A stretch of 64,000 nucleotides of DNA from UBA7803 sp040219935 (GTDB lineage: Bacteria > Pseudomonadota > Gammaproteobacteria > Pseudomonadales > Azotimanducaceae), in the NCBI GenBank assembly GCA_040219935.1, contig JAVJUA010000084.1, positions 170,079 to 234,078 of the forward strand. The letters are read 5' to 3'. Below the pieces are notes generated by a model. That model was given only the letters and a program-made list of their open reading frames with translations, was not told the DNA's origin and did no database searches. Position 1 is the stretch's first letter. Each line of letters starts with the position of its first letter. This document shows positions 1-8,472 of this stretch, piece after piece. The position numbers and the translations under genes are program-made.

Positions 1-96
1 TTCGGCTATGCCTGTCAGGTGGTGCGCGTGGTGCAGAAGTGGGCGGGCATTGCCTACCCGCTGGTGCCGAAGGACGTGGTGCATCAGGGATTCTGA
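1..96 (+). CDS. gap: Glyceraldehyde-3-phosphate dehydrogenase, C-terminal end (partial)
   Basis: Only the last 31 codons and the TGA stop are in the window. The peptide begins FGYACQVVRVVQKWAG, which matches the conserved C-terminal helix of GAPDH (family pattern WYDNEFGYSCQVVRV). In several gammaproteobacteria, as I recall for Pseudomonas, a long GAPDH gene sits just upstream of nqrA, so position and sequence agree. The enzyme oxidises glyceraldehyde-3-phosphate in central carbon metabolism. The catalytic cysteine and NAD domain lie outside the window, so subtype and integrity cannot be judged. Confidence 0.75.
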   Translation, partial: FGYACQVVRVVQKWAGIAYPLVPKDVVHQGF

Positions 97-106
97 TGCC
101 GAGACG

Positions 107-136
107 TTGGCATCGGCAGGCCGCGGCCTCTATAAT
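107..136 (+). promoter_or_regulatory. Sigma70-type promoter of the nqr operon
   Basis: TTGGCA at 107-112 and a perfect TATAAT at 131-136 are separated by 18 bp, close to the housekeeping promoter consensus. Transcription would begin near 143, leaving an untranslated leader of about 180 nt before nqrA. It lies just after the gap stop codon, so nqr has its own promoter. Confidence 0.65.
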
Positions 137-255
137 TTGCGCGGCCCGCCGAGGCACCTAGAGCCATCACAATGGTAATGCCTCTACCCTTGCCGGCCGC
201 ATAGGGCAGGCAGATCTCCCAGTTGGGGCCGAATCTGGGTCAGGACAGTTTCCTT

Positions 256-274
256 CATCGGGTTCGTCCCGATG
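256..274 (+). promoter_or_regulatory. Hairpin in the nqrA leader
   Basis: CATCGGG and CCCGATG form a perfect 7-bp stem around the loop TTCGT, about 46 nt upstream of the nqrA start and inside the predicted leader. There is no following U-run, so it is not a typical terminator. A role in mRNA stability or translation is only a guess. Confidence 0.3.
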
Positions 275-320
275 AGCGTTGTTGCTAGACGGTGCCTTCC
301 ATGATGAAAAGTTGCCGCCC

Positions 321-1664
321 ATGATCAAGATCAGAAAGGGGCTCGACCTGCCCATTGCCGGACGGCCCGAGCCCGTCATCGAAGACGCGCCGGCGGTTCG
401 GTCGGTGGCCGTCCTCGGTGACGACTATCCGGGCATGAAGCCGACCATGCTGGTGGAAGAAGGCGATCGCGTGAAGCTCGGTCAGCCGCTGTTCACGGAC
501 AAGAAGAACGAGGGCGTCCAGTTCACCGCGCCGGGGGCAGGCGTGGTCGCCGGCATCCACCGAGGTGCCAAGCGCGCGTTGCTGTCGGTGACCATCGAGC
601 TCGACGGCGACGCCGAAGAGACCTTCGAGCGCTGCGATGAAGGCGCCCTCGACGGGTTGTCGCGCGATCGGGTGGTCGAGAACCTGGTGGCCAGCGGCCT
701 CTGGCCGACGCTGCGCACGCGGCCCTACAGTCGGGTGCCCGCCATCGACGGCGTCCCGCACTCACTGTTCGTGACCGCCATCGACACCAACCCCCTGGCC
801 GCGGAACCCCGGCTGATCATCGGTGAGCAGCAGGACGCGTTCCGATCCGGCCTGCGCGTGCTGGGTCATCTGACCGAGGGTCCGGTGTTCGTCTGCCAGT
901 CCCCGGGCGAGGCGCTGCCGCTGCCGAGCGGCGGACAGTTCCGGGCGGAGACCTTTTCCGGTCCACACCCGGCCGGGTTGCCAGGCACCCACATCCACTT
1001 CCTCGACCCGGTGAGCGCCCACAAGACCGTCTGGTTCATCGGCTACCAGGACGTCATCGACATCGGCCATCTGTTCCTCACCGGCACCTTGCGCCGCGAG
1101 CGCGTGGTGGCCCTCGGTGGGCCCGGCGTGAAGCAGCCGCGGCTGCTGCGCACCGTGGCCGGCGCCAACCTCACGGAGCTGACTGCCGGTCAGCTCCAGA
1201 GCGGCGAGCAGCGGATCGTTTCCGGCTCGGTGCTGGCAGGCCGCACCGCTGAGGCGCCGGTCGACTATCTCGGCCGCTATCACCAGCAGGTGTCGGTGCT
1301 TCCGGAAGACCACGAGCGTCGTCTGTTCGGGTACCTGACGCCGGGTCCGGACCGGCACTCGGTGCTGCCGATCTACCTGTCGAGCTGGCTCGGCCGCAAG
1401 GCGCTGCGGTTTACCACCACCTCGAACGGCAGCCCGCGCGGCATGGTGCCGGTGGGCACCTACGAGCGGGTGATGCCGCTGGACATTCTGCCGACCCAGC
1501 TGCTTCGCGCTCTGCTTGTCAAGGATCTGGACAACGCTATCAGTCTGGGCTGCCTCGAGCTCGACGAGGACGACGTCGGCCTGCTCACCTATGCATGTCC
1601 CGCCAAGTACGAGTACGGCCCGGTGCTGCGGGACGTGCTGACGCAGATCGAGAAGGAAGGTTGA
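321..1664 (+). CDS. nqrA: Na+-translocating NADH:quinone reductase subunit A
   Basis: NqrA is a peripheral cytoplasmic subunit of the six-subunit Na+-NQR complex, which couples NADH oxidation by ubiquinone to Na+ export; it has been implicated in quinone binding. The ATG at 321 gives MIKIRKGLDLPIAG, the classic NqrA N-terminus, and a product of 447 aa, the usual family length. The frame is open up to 279, but that extension has no homology pattern, so 321 is preferred. No strong Shine-Dalgarno is visible before it. It is the first gene of nqrABCDEF; nqrB follows after one base. Sequence is intact throughout. Confidence 0.95.
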   Translation: MIKIRKGLDLPIAGRPEPVIEDAPAVRSVAVLGDDYPGMKPTMLVEEGDRVKLGQPLFTDKKNEGVQFTAPGAGVVAGIHRGAKRALLSVTIELDGDAEETFERCDEGALDGLSRDRVVENLVASGLWPTLRTRPYSRVPAIDGVPHSLFVTAIDTNPLAAEPRLIIGEQQDAFRSGLRVLGHLTEGPVFVCQSPGEALPLPSGGQFRAETFSGPHPAGLPGTHIHFLDPVSAHKTVWFIGYQDVIDIGHLFLTGTLRRERVVALGGPGVKQPRLLRTVAGANLTELTAGQLQSGEQRIVSGSVLAGRTAEAPVDYLGRYHQQVSVLPEDHERRLFGYLTPGPDRHSVLPIYLSSWLGRKALRFTTTSNGSPRGMVPVGTYERVMPLDILPTQLLRALLVKDLDNAISLGCLELDEDDVGLLTYACPAKYEYGPVLRDVLTQIEKEG

Positions 1665-1665
1665 T

Positions 1666-2850
1666 ATGAGCCTGCGCTCGTTCATGGACCGCCTGGCCCC
1701 GCAGTTCGAGAAGGGCGGGCGCTTCGCTGCCCTCTATCCGGTCTACGAAGCCATCGACACCGCGCTGTACACGCCCGGTCATGTCACCGCCGGTGCGTCG
1801 CACGTGCGCGACGGGCTCGATCTCAAGCGGATCATGATCACGGTATGGAGCTGCGCCTGGATTCCGGCCCTGGTGGGCAGCTACGTGGTCGGCCAGCAGG
1901 CGTTGGGCGCCGTGCAGGAGACCGGGGTTACCGGGCTGGACAACTGGCGCGGGTTCTTCGTCGGCCTGCTCTCCAGCTATGACCCCGGCAGCGTCTGGGA
2001 CTGCCTGATATTCGGCCTGGCGCACTTTCTGCCCCTCTACATCGTCGTGTTCGCCTCGGGCATCGCCTTCGAGATCTGGTTTGCCTCGAAGCGCGGCCAC
2101 GAGGTCAACGAGGGATTCTTCGTCACCAGCATCCTGTTCACCCTGACGCTGCCGGCCACGACGCCGTTGTGGATGGCGGCGGTGGGCATCATCTTCGGGG
2201 TGGTGATCGGCAAGGAGGTGTTCGGCGGCACCGGCAAGAACTTCCTCAACCCTGCGCTCACCGGCCGCGCCTTCCTGTACTTTGCGTATCCGGCGCAGAT
2301 GTCGGGCGACGCCGTGTGGGTGGCTGTGGACGGCTACACACGCGCCACGGCGCTCGGCAACGCCGCCATCGGCGAGGCCTATGGGGTGGGCTGGCTGCAG
2401 GCATTCCTGGGCAGCATGGCCGGCTCTCTGGGTGAGACCTCCACGCTCGCCATCCTGGTGGCCGCGGCGATCCTGCTCGCCACCCGCATCGCCTCGTGGC
2501 GCATCATGCTCGGTTGTCTGATCGGCCTGGTGGCGACGGCGCTGCTGTTCAACACCATCAGCTCTTCCAACCCCATGTTCGCCATGCCGTTCTGGTGGCA
2601 CCTGGTGCTCGGCGGCTTCGCCTTCGGCGCGGTGTTCATGGCCACCGACCCGGTGTCCGCCGCCATGACCAACACCGGTCGGCTGGCCTACGGCATCCTG
2701 ATCGGGTTCCTGTGCGTTCTGATCCGGGTGGTCAATCCCGCCTTTCCGGAGGGGATGATGCTGGCCATCTTGTTCGGTAACCTGTTCGCGCCGCTCATCG
2801 ATTACGTGGTGGTTCAACGCAACGTCAAGCGAAGGCTGGCCCGTGCCTGA
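1666..2850 (+). CDS. nqrB: Na+-translocating NADH:quinone reductase subunit B
   Basis: Integral membrane subunit (394 aa) with many hydrophobic segments from about residue 55 onward. It carries covalent FMN and riboflavin and belongs to the Na+ path of the pump. The motif GSLGETST at about residues 253-260 contains the threonine expected to carry phosphoester-linked FMN. The ATG follows the nqrA stop after one base, so the two are coupled. The 3' end overlaps the start of nqrC by 8 nt. The N-terminus and total length agree with the family. Confidence 0.95.
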   Translation: MSLRSFMDRLAPQFEKGGRFAALYPVYEAIDTALYTPGHVTAGASHVRDGLDLKRIMITVWSCAWIPALVGSYVVGQQALGAVQETGVTGLDNWRGFFVGLLSSYDPGSVWDCLIFGLAHFLPLYIVVFASGIAFEIWFASKRGHEVNEGFFVTSILFTLTLPATTPLWMAAVGIIFGVVIGKEVFGGTGKNFLNPALTGRAFLYFAYPAQMSGDAVWVAVDGYTRATALGNAAIGEAYGVGWLQAFLGSMAGSLGETSTLAILVAAAILLATRIASWRIMLGCLIGLVATALLFNTISSSNPMFAMPFWWHLVLGGFAFGAVFMATDPVSAAMTNTGRLAYGILIGFLCVLIRVVNPAFPEGMMLAILFGNLFAPLIDYVVVQRNVKRRLARA

Positions 2851-3688
2851 GGAGAAGCCTGTGCCTGAGGAGAAGAAGGACAAGCCGAAGCAGTCGTTCG
2901 ACAAGGAAAGCCTGCGCAACGTGCTGTTCGTGGCGATCTCGGTCTGTCTGGTCTGCTCGGTCGTCGTGTCGTCGGCGGCTGTGGTGCTGAAGCCGCGCCA
3001 GCTGCTGAACCAGGAGTACGATCAGAAGCAGAACATCCTGCGCGCAGCGGGCATGCTGCCCCAGGGCAGCAACGTCGACGCGCAGGGCCGCAGCGTCGAC
3101 GAGCTGTTCAGCCAGTTCGAGGTGCGCGCCGTTGATCTGCGCACCGGTGAGTTCACCGACGCCGTCGACCCCGACGGTTACGACCCGATCCGCGCCGCCA
3201 AGGATCCGTCGATGTCCACCAACCTGACCGATGAGCAGGACATCGCCACCATCGGCCGGCGCGAGGACATCTCCGAGGTCTACATCCGCCGTGATCAGTC
3301 CGGCGAGATCGACAAGGTGGTGATCCCCGTTCGCGGCTATGGCCTGTGGGGCACGCTGTTCGGCTACCTGGCCCTCGAGGGAGATCTGCAGACCGTGGCC
3401 GGACTCGGCTTCTACTCCCAGAAGGAGACGCCCGGCCTCGGCGGCGAGGTGGACAACCCGATGTGGAAGGCGCAGTGGCCCGGGGTGACCATCTACGACG
3501 ACGGCGGCGACCCGGCCGTGCGCCTGGTCAAGAGCCGCTCGCCGGAAGGCAGCCCCCAGGCCGAACACGAGGTGGACGCTCTGTCCGGAGCCACCCTCAC
3601 CACCAAGGGGGTGGAAAATCTGGTGCGGTTCTGGACCGGCGAGCTGGGCTTCGGCCCGTTCCTCAAGAATCTGAAGGCGACCGCGTAG
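2843..3688 (+). CDS. nqrC: Na+-translocating NADH:quinone reductase subunit C
   Basis: A single N-terminal membrane segment (about residues 26-48) anchors a soluble FMN-binding domain. The covalent-flavin motif SGATLTT is at residues 248-254, with Thr251 as the attachment site. Two GTG starts are possible. GTG 2843 has GAAGG seven bases upstream and overlaps nqrB by 8 nt. GTG 2861 has GAGGAG six bases upstream. The 15 bases after each GTG are the same, a small tandem duplication encoding PEEKPVPEEK. Product 281 aa (275 from the second start). Part of the contiguous nqr operon. Confidence 0.93.
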   Translation: MPEEKPVPEEKKDKPKQSFDKESLRNVLFVAISVCLVCSVVVSSAAVVLKPRQLLNQEYDQKQNILRAAGMLPQGSNVDAQGRSVDELFSQFEVRAVDLRTGEFTDAVDPDGYDPIRAAKDPSMSTNLTDEQDIATIGRREDISEVYIRRDQSGEIDKVVIPVRGYGLWGTLFGYLALEGDLQTVAGLGFYSQKETPGLGGEVDNPMWKAQWPGVTIYDDGGDPAVRLVKSRSPEGSPQAEHEVDALSGATLTTKGVENLVRFWTGELGFGPFLKNLKATA

Positions 3689-3715
3689 CGGCGCCCGGCG
3701 ACAGGAATTAGAGAC

Positions 3716-4378
3716 ATGGCAACGCCCAAAGAAGTCGTCATTGATCCGATCTTCAACAACAACCCCATCGCGCTGCAGGTGCTGGGCATCTGCTCGGCCC
3801 TGGCGGTGACGGTGAACATGGTCACCACGCTGGTGATGTGCATCGCCGTGATCTTCGTTACCACCATGTCGAACACGGCGGTGTCGCTGGTGCGCAACCG
3901 GGTGCCTTCCAGCATCCGCATCATCGTGCAGATGACCATCATCGCCTCGCTGGTGATCGTGGTGGACCAGTTTCTGCAGGCGTATGCCTACGAGATCTCC
4001 AAGAGCCTGTCGGTGTTCGTCGGCCTGATCATCACCAACTGCATCGTCATGGGCCGGGCAGAGGCGTTCGCCATGCAGAACCCGCCGCTGCTGTCGGCGC
4101 TGGACGGCTTCGGTACGGCGCTCGGCTACTCGGTCATCCTGGTTGGGGTGGCCCTGATCCGGGAACCCCTGGGCTCCGGCACGCTGCTCGGCTACGAGCT
4201 GTTTCCCCGGGTCGCTGACGGCGGCTGGTACTACGCCAACGGCATGATGCTGTTGGCGCCCAGCGCGTTCTTCATCATCGGCCTGTTCATCTGGGCGATT
4301 CGCGCCTGGAAGCCCGAGCAGGTCGAGGCCGCGGAGTACGAGATCGCGCCCAATCTCCAGTACAAGGAGGCCATGTAG
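3716..4378 (+). CDS. nqrD: Na+-translocating NADH:quinone reductase subunit D
   Basis: Polytopic inner-membrane subunit of 220 aa, paralogous to NqrE and homologous to RnfE. The conserved half-membrane loop TNCIVMGRAEAFAM lies near residues 107-120; family work places a cysteine of this loop near an intramembrane iron centre shared with NqrE. The start ATG at 3716 follows a purine-rich stretch (GGAATTAGAGAC). Its TAG stop shares a base with the GTG start of nqrE, indicating coupled translation and equal stoichiometry. Confidence 0.95.
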   Translation: MATPKEVVIDPIFNNNPIALQVLGICSALAVTVNMVTTLVMCIAVIFVTTMSNTAVSLVRNRVPSSIRIIVQMTIIASLVIVVDQFLQAYAYEISKSLSVFVGLIITNCIVMGRAEAFAMQNPPLLSALDGFGTALGYSVILVGVALIREPLGSGTLLGYELFPRVADGGWYYANGMMLLAPSAFFIIGLFIWAIRAWKPEQVEAAEYEIAPNLQYKEAM

Positions 4379-4989
4379 TGCTCGAGCAATACCTGGGCCT
4401 TTTCATCCGGGCCGTGTTCATCGAGAACATGGCCCTGACCTTCTTTCTCGGGATGTGCACGTTCATCGCCATCTCCAAGAAGATCTCCACCGCCGTCGGC
4501 CTCGGTGTGGCCGTGGTCGTGGTGCTGGCCATTACCGTTCCGGTCAACAACCTGATCCTGAATCACCTGCTCAAGGAGGGTGCGCTGGCCTGGGCCGGGT
4601 TCCCGAACGTGGACCTCACCTTCCTGGGGCTCCTGTCCTACATCGGCGTGATCGCGGCGATGGTGCAGATCCTGGAGATGTTCCTCGATCGCTTCGTGCC
4701 GTTCCTGTACAACGCGCTGGGCGTGTTCCTGCCACTGATCACGGTCAACTGCGCCATCCTCGGCGCCTCCCTGTTCATGGTCGAGCGCGACTACAGCTTT
4801 GCCGAAAGCACCGTGTTCGGCCTTGGGGCCGGCGTCGGCTGGGCCCTGGCCATCACCGCCCTGGCCGGCGTGCGCGAGAAGCTGAAGTACAGCGACGTGC
4901 CCCAGGGCCTGCGCGGGCTCGGCATCACCTTCATTTCGGTCGGCCTGATCAGCCTCTGCTTCATGTCATTCGGCGGTATCGACATCTGA
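4378..4989 (+). CDS. nqrE: Na+-translocating NADH:quinone reductase subunit E
   Basis: Membrane subunit of 203 aa, paralogue of NqrD, with about six hydrophobic segments. The loop TVNCAILGASLFM (near residues 122-134) has the cysteine typical of the NqrE/RnfA family, mirrored against NqrD. Start is GTG at 4378, overlapping the nqrD stop by one base, with AAGGAGG seven bases upstream; the SD therefore lies inside the nqrD coding sequence. The C-terminus CFMSFGGIDI fits the family. Confidence 0.95.
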   Translation: MLEQYLGLFIRAVFIENMALTFFLGMCTFIAISKKISTAVGLGVAVVVVLAITVPVNNLILNHLLKEGALAWAGFPNVDLTFLGLLSYIGVIAAMVQILEMFLDRFVPFLYNALGVFLPLITVNCAILGASLFMVERDYSFAESTVFGLGAGVGWALAITALAGVREKLKYSDVPQGLRGLGITFISVGLISLCFMSFGGIDI

Positions 4990-4998
4990 GGAGTCGTC

Positions 4999-6228
4999 AT
5001 GATTGACACCACCATCACCCTGGGCGTCGCCATGTTCACCGGAACGGTTCTGTTCCTGGTCATGGTGATCCTGGTCGCGCGTTCGCGGCTCGTGAGCAGC
5101 GGCGACGTGACCATCGAGATCAACGACGACCCGTCCAAGGCGGTGGTGGTGCCGGCCGGTGGCAAGCTGCTCGGCACGCTCGCCAACAAGGGCATCTTCC
5201 TAGCCAGCGCCTGCGGCGGCGGCGGCACCTGCGCTCAGTGCCGCTGCCGGGTGCTGGAAGGCGGCGGCAGCATCCTGTCCACCGAGGAAACCCATTTCAC
5301 CCGGGGCGAGATCCGCGAAAACTGGCGTCTGTCCTGTCAGGTTGCGGTCAAGCAGGACATGAAGATCCAGATTCCCGAAGACGCCATCGGTGTCGAGCGT
5401 TGGGAATGCGAGGTGATCTCCAACCCCAACGTGGCCACCTTCATCAAGGAGCTGAACCTCAAGCTGCCGGAAGGCGCCAACGTCGACTTCCGCGCCGGCG
5501 GCTACGTGCAGCTCGAGATTCCGCCGTATGAGATGGACTACAAGGAGATCGACGTCGATCCCGAGTATCACGGCGACTGGGACCGTTTCGACGTCTGGAA
5601 GCACCACAGCAAGGTGACGGAGCCGACGATTCGCGCCTACTCCATGGCCAACTATCCGGAAGAGAAGGGCATTCTCAAGTTCAACATCCGCATCGCCTCA
5701 CCGCCGCCGGGCATGGACGTGCCGCCGGGCAAGATGTCGTCGTACGTCTTCAACCTGAAGCCGGGCGACAAGCTCACCGCGTTCGGCCCTTACGGCGACT
5801 TCTTCGTGAAGGACACGGATGCGGAGAAGATCTGGATCGGCGGCGGGGCCGGCATGGCGCCCCTGCGCTCGCAGATCTTCGATGAGCTCAAGCGCCGGGG
5901 GCGCACCACGCCCATGAGCTACTGGTACGGCGCCCGGTCGCTGCGTGAGATGTTCTACACCGAGGAGTTCGACGAGCTGGCGAAGCAGTTCGACAACTTT
6001 CAATGGCACGTGGCGCTGTCCGATCCGCTGCCCGAGGACGACTGGAAGGGCCACGTCGGCTTCATCCACAAGGTGGTCTTCGACCAGTACCTGAAGAATC
6101 ACCCGGCGCCGGAGGACTGCGAGTACTATCTGTGCGGACCGCCGCCCATGGTGGCTGCGGTGCTGCAGATGCTGGAAGACCTTGGCGTCGAGCCCGAAAA
6201 CATCCTTCTGGACGACTTCGGCGGCTGA
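4999..6228 (+). CDS. nqrF: Na+-translocating NADH:quinone reductase subunit F
   Basis: Electron entry subunit, 409 aa. One N-terminal membrane helix (residues 5-27) is followed by a 2Fe-2S ferredoxin domain with cysteines 72, 78, 81 and 113 (CGGGGTCAQC, then LSCQ). Next comes a ferredoxin-reductase module with the FAD motif RAYSMAN and an NADH domain (GGGAGMAPLRSQ, YYLCGPPPM). It oxidises NADH and passes electrons through FAD and the iron-sulfur cluster to the other subunits. GGAG lies 8 bases before the ATG. Last gene of the operon; a triple repeat of inverted hairpins begins at its final codons. Confidence 0.96.
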   Translation: MIDTTITLGVAMFTGTVLFLVMVILVARSRLVSSGDVTIEINDDPSKAVVVPAGGKLLGTLANKGIFLASACGGGGTCAQCRCRVLEGGGSILSTEETHFTRGEIRENWRLSCQVAVKQDMKIQIPEDAIGVERWECEVISNPNVATFIKELNLKLPEGANVDFRAGGYVQLEIPPYEMDYKEIDVDPEYHGDWDRFDVWKHHSKVTEPTIRAYSMANYPEEKGILKFNIRIASPPPGMDVPPGKMSSYVFNLKPGDKLTAFGPYGDFFVKDTDAEKIWIGGGAGMAPLRSQIFDELKRRGRTTPMSYWYGARSLREMFYTEEFDELAKQFDNFQWHVALSDPLPEDDWKGHVGFIHKVVFDQYLKNHPAPEDCEYYLCGPPPMVAAVLQMLEDLGVEPENILLDDFGG

Positions 6229-6285
6229 GCCGCCGGCGATTTCGGCGGCTAGGCCGCCGGCGATTTCGGCGGCTGAGCCGCCGGC
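6214..6285. repeat. Three tandem 24-bp units, each with a hairpin, at the nqrF 3' end
   Basis: Units at 6214-6237, 6238-6261 and 6262-6285 differ at only one to three positions. Each contains GGCGGC, a three-base centre and GCCGCC, a perfect 6-bp GC stem. The first unit encodes the last nqrF residues (DFGG and stop). The array probably arose by duplication of the gene end. It could act as a bidirectional transcription barrier or protect the nqr mRNA 3' end. Confidence 0.85.
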
Positions 6286-6288
6286 CGG

Positions 6289-6313
6289 GCTCGCCTACTG
6301 CGCGTAGGCGAGC
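6289..6313. terminator. Hairpin between convergent nqrF and the DUF2799 gene
   Basis: GCTCGCCTAC (6289-6298) and GTAGGCGAGC (6304-6313) form a perfect 10-bp stem with a 5-nt loop. It spans the last codons of the minus-strand gene. Neither side has a long T-run, so intrinsic termination is plausible but not proven. Confidence 0.45.
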
Positions 6314-6921
6314 TGGTGGCGCAGGTGGGTCAGCTCTTCTTCCTTCACTGCCAGCTCGACGCGCAGGCCGTCCATGTCCCGCTCCAGGTGGGACTTTTCC
6401 TCGACCAGATCCTTGGCGGTGAGCAGCATGGCGGCTCGGTCTGCGGGCGTATGCTGCGGTTCCAGCATGGCGGCCGTGATCGCCGTCAGCTCACCCTTGA
6501 TGTCGCGGATCCGGTGGTCATGAGAGGCCAGCAGCTCGCGCAGCCGGTGCACCTCGGTGCCGGCCAGGTACAGGCGCCGGCCATCCTGGTAGGCAGAGGT
6601 GAAGTCGCCCTGCAGGTGCGCCGGACAGACGTTGCCGTAGCCTGATCCGTTCTCGCCGACCCGGAAGCCGTTGGCGGGCTGACAGTACTGGGTCACGCCA
6701 TCGCGCCAGCCGGCCAGATACGCCTCCCGATCCGGATGCACCCCGTGCTTGATGCACGCGTTCTGATGACGCATCAGGTTGCTCTGCTGCACGCCGGCTA
6801 GGCCGTCCCGGTAGCCCACGGTCTGCCAGTCGTCGGCCAGGCATTGGCTCTTGCTGAGGCTCGCGCAGCCGGCCAGCAGTGCCATGCCCGCCAGAGCAGC
6901 GCCGAACACGATTCGAGCCAT
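6295..6921 (-). CDS. DUF2799 family lipoprotein
   Basis: 208-aa protein whose N-terminus MARIVFGAALAGMALLAGC is a lipoprotein signal with lipobox LAGC; lipidation is expected at Cys19. The mature part has repeats of the form DWxxxGYRDG and AYLAGWRDG, characteristic of DUF2799 envelope proteins, and a charged, probably coiled-coil C-terminus (about residues 150-205). The start at 6921 is chosen because GGAGG lies about five bases upstream and it begins directly with the signal peptide; the open frame extends to 6975. Function unknown. It converges on nqrF. Confidence 0.85.
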   Translation of the reverse strand: MARIVFGAALAGMALLAGCASLSKSQCLADDWQTVGYRDGLAGVQQSNLMRHQNACIKHGVHPDREAYLAGWRDGVTQYCQPANGFRVGENGSGYGNVCPAHLQGDFTSAYQDGRRLYLAGTEVHRLRELLASHDHRIRDIKGELTAITAAMLEPQHTPADRAAMLLTAKDLVEEKSHLERDMDGLRVELAVKEEELTHLRHQLAYAQ

Positions 6922-7136
6922 CGCAACCTCCGATTCCGGTCTGTATCGATCAGCGCCAGAGCATATGGGCGCCAACCTGAACGATTGCAGAATAGGCCTG
7001 GCCCTGGCCCGGAAACGTGGCCAGGGTCACAGATCGGGGCGAGCCTCTGGCGCCTCGCCCGGGCCGAGGATCCGTCGGCGGCTCGCCAGCTCGGTCCGCG
7101 AATCGCTATCATGCGCTTCGATTCGGGAGGGATGTC

Positions 7137-7919
7137 ATGACAGACGTATTGAAGTACGAAGAGCAGGATCACATCGCCGTGATCACGCTGAATCGACCTG
7201 AGGCCATGAACTCACTGAGCTATCCGCTCTATGCGGCGCTGGAAGACGCCGTCCGAGGCTGCCAGGCCCGGGTCATGGTGATCACGGGTGCCGGCCGTGC
7301 GTTCTGCGCCGGCGACGACGTCAAGCAGATTCTCGGCAGCAAGGAGCCGGCACCGGCCGAGATGGCCGAGCGCGGCAAGCGCACCGGCGGCCTGACGCCG
7401 GCTGCGGACGCGCTCCTGTACACCGACATCCCCGTGATCGCCGCGGTCAACGGCCCGGCGGTGGGGTGGGGCATGGAGCTGGCGCTGATGGCCGACATCC
7501 GCGTCGCCTCCGAGAAGGCGCGATTCGGTGAGCTGTTCGTGGTGCGCGGCCTGTGCTGCGATGCGCCCGGCCTCGGCCGCCTGGCAGCCCTGGTGGGCCG
7601 GGAGCGGGCAGCGGAGCTGCTGTTCACGGGCGACATCATCGACGCCACCGCCGCCCACGCCATGGGGCTGGTGTCGCGGGTGGTGGCGGCGGACGACCTC
7701 ATGCCTACCGCCATGGCGCTGGCGGCGAAGATCGCCGGCAACCCGCCGCTGGCGGTGCAGGCGCTCAAAGCCGGCCTGCGGCGTACGGTGGAGCCGGACT
7801 GGCGCGATACCGGCCGCTGGGCCATCGAGCAGATTCAGCGGCTGCGGCAGACCGAGGACTCGAAGGAAGGGGTGCAGGCGTTTCTCGAGAAGCGCCAGCC
7901 GGTGTACACGGGACGCTGA
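7137..7919 (+). CDS. Enoyl-CoA hydratase/isomerase family protein
   Basis: 260-aa crotonase-fold protein. Family marks are the N-terminal VITLNRPEAMNSL, the oxyanion-hole segment GAGRAFCAGDDV and the second oxyanion loop AAVNGPAVGWGMELAL. The start at 7137 has GGGAGG seven bases upstream; the open frame upstream to 7017 has no family similarity. It would hydrate or isomerise an acyl-CoA double bond; the substrate cannot be read from sequence. A MaoC-fold protein starts 11 bases after its stop, so the two are probably cotranscribed and act on the same CoA thioester. Confidence 0.85.
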   Translation: MTDVLKYEEQDHIAVITLNRPEAMNSLSYPLYAALEDAVRGCQARVMVITGAGRAFCAGDDVKQILGSKEPAPAEMAERGKRTGGLTPAADALLYTDIPVIAAVNGPAVGWGMELALMADIRVASEKARFGELFVVRGLCCDAPGLGRLAALVGRERAAELLFTGDIIDATAAHAMGLVSRVVAADDLMPTAMALAAKIAGNPPLAVQALKAGLRRTVEPDWRDTGRWAIEQIQRLRQTEDSKEGVQAFLEKRQPVYTGR

Positions 7920-7930
7920 CGGGAGCAGGC

Positions 7931-8449
7931 ATGGTCGCAGAAGCAAAGCCGCTGGGCGGGCAACGGTATCGGGAATCCTACGGCCGCTACCTGGAGGACT
8001 TTCGGGTCGGCGACGTCTATGAGCATCGTCCCGGCCGGACGATCACCGAGACCGACAACACCTGGTTCACGCTGCTCACCATGAACCAGCATCCGCTGCA
8101 CTTCGACAAGGCGTACGCGGAAGCCAGCGAGTTCGGCCGCGTGCTGGTCAACTCCTGCCTGACCCTGTCGCTGGTCACCGGCATGTCGGTGTCCGACGTC
8201 AGCCAGAAGACCGTGGCCAACCTCGGCTGGAACGACGTCAAGCTGACCGGGCCCGTGTTCGTGGGCGACACGATCTATGCGGAGTCAGAGGTGCTGTCGA
8301 TCCGGGAGTCGAAGTCGCGCCCCAATCAGGGCATCGTCAGCGTCAGCAGCCGCGGGCTGAACCAGCGTGGCGAGGTGGTGATCTCCTTCGAGCGAACCAT
8401 GCTGATCCCCAAGCGGGGGCATGCGGTGGATGATCAGATCGGCTATTGA
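7931..8449 (+). CDS. MaoC-like (R)-specific enoyl-CoA hydratase
   Basis: 172-aa single hotdog protein with the hydratase-2 pattern: YLEDFRVGDVYEHRPGRTIT near the N-terminus, NQHPLHFDKAYA with the catalytic Asp/His region, and GRVLVNSCLTLSLVTGM. The sequence resembles the bacterial group related to mesaconyl-CoA hydratase and MaoC dehydratases. The start ATG 7931 has GGGAGCAGG upstream. It follows the crotonase gene at 11 bases. Hydration of an alpha,beta-unsaturated acyl-CoA is the likely reaction. Confidence 0.8.
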   Translation: MVAEAKPLGGQRYRESYGRYLEDFRVGDVYEHRPGRTITETDNTWFTLLTMNQHPLHFDKAYAEASEFGRVLVNSCLTLSLVTGMSVSDVSQKTVANLGWNDVKLTGPVFVGDTIYAESEVLSIRESKSRPNQGIVSVSSRGLNQRGEVVISFERTMLIPKRGHAVDDQIGY

Positions 8450-8472
8450 CGGCGAGGCGGCGGGGGCGCGGA

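Noticed and set aside
137..320. Riboswitch in the nqr leader
   Set aside because: The leader is long, but apart from one 7-bp hairpin I recognise no conserved riboswitch core.
285..761. Long antisense frames opposite nqrA and most other genes
   Set aside because: They are GC-driven mirror frames with Arg/Pro/His/Ala-rich translations, no recognisable domains, and each lies over a well-supported gene.
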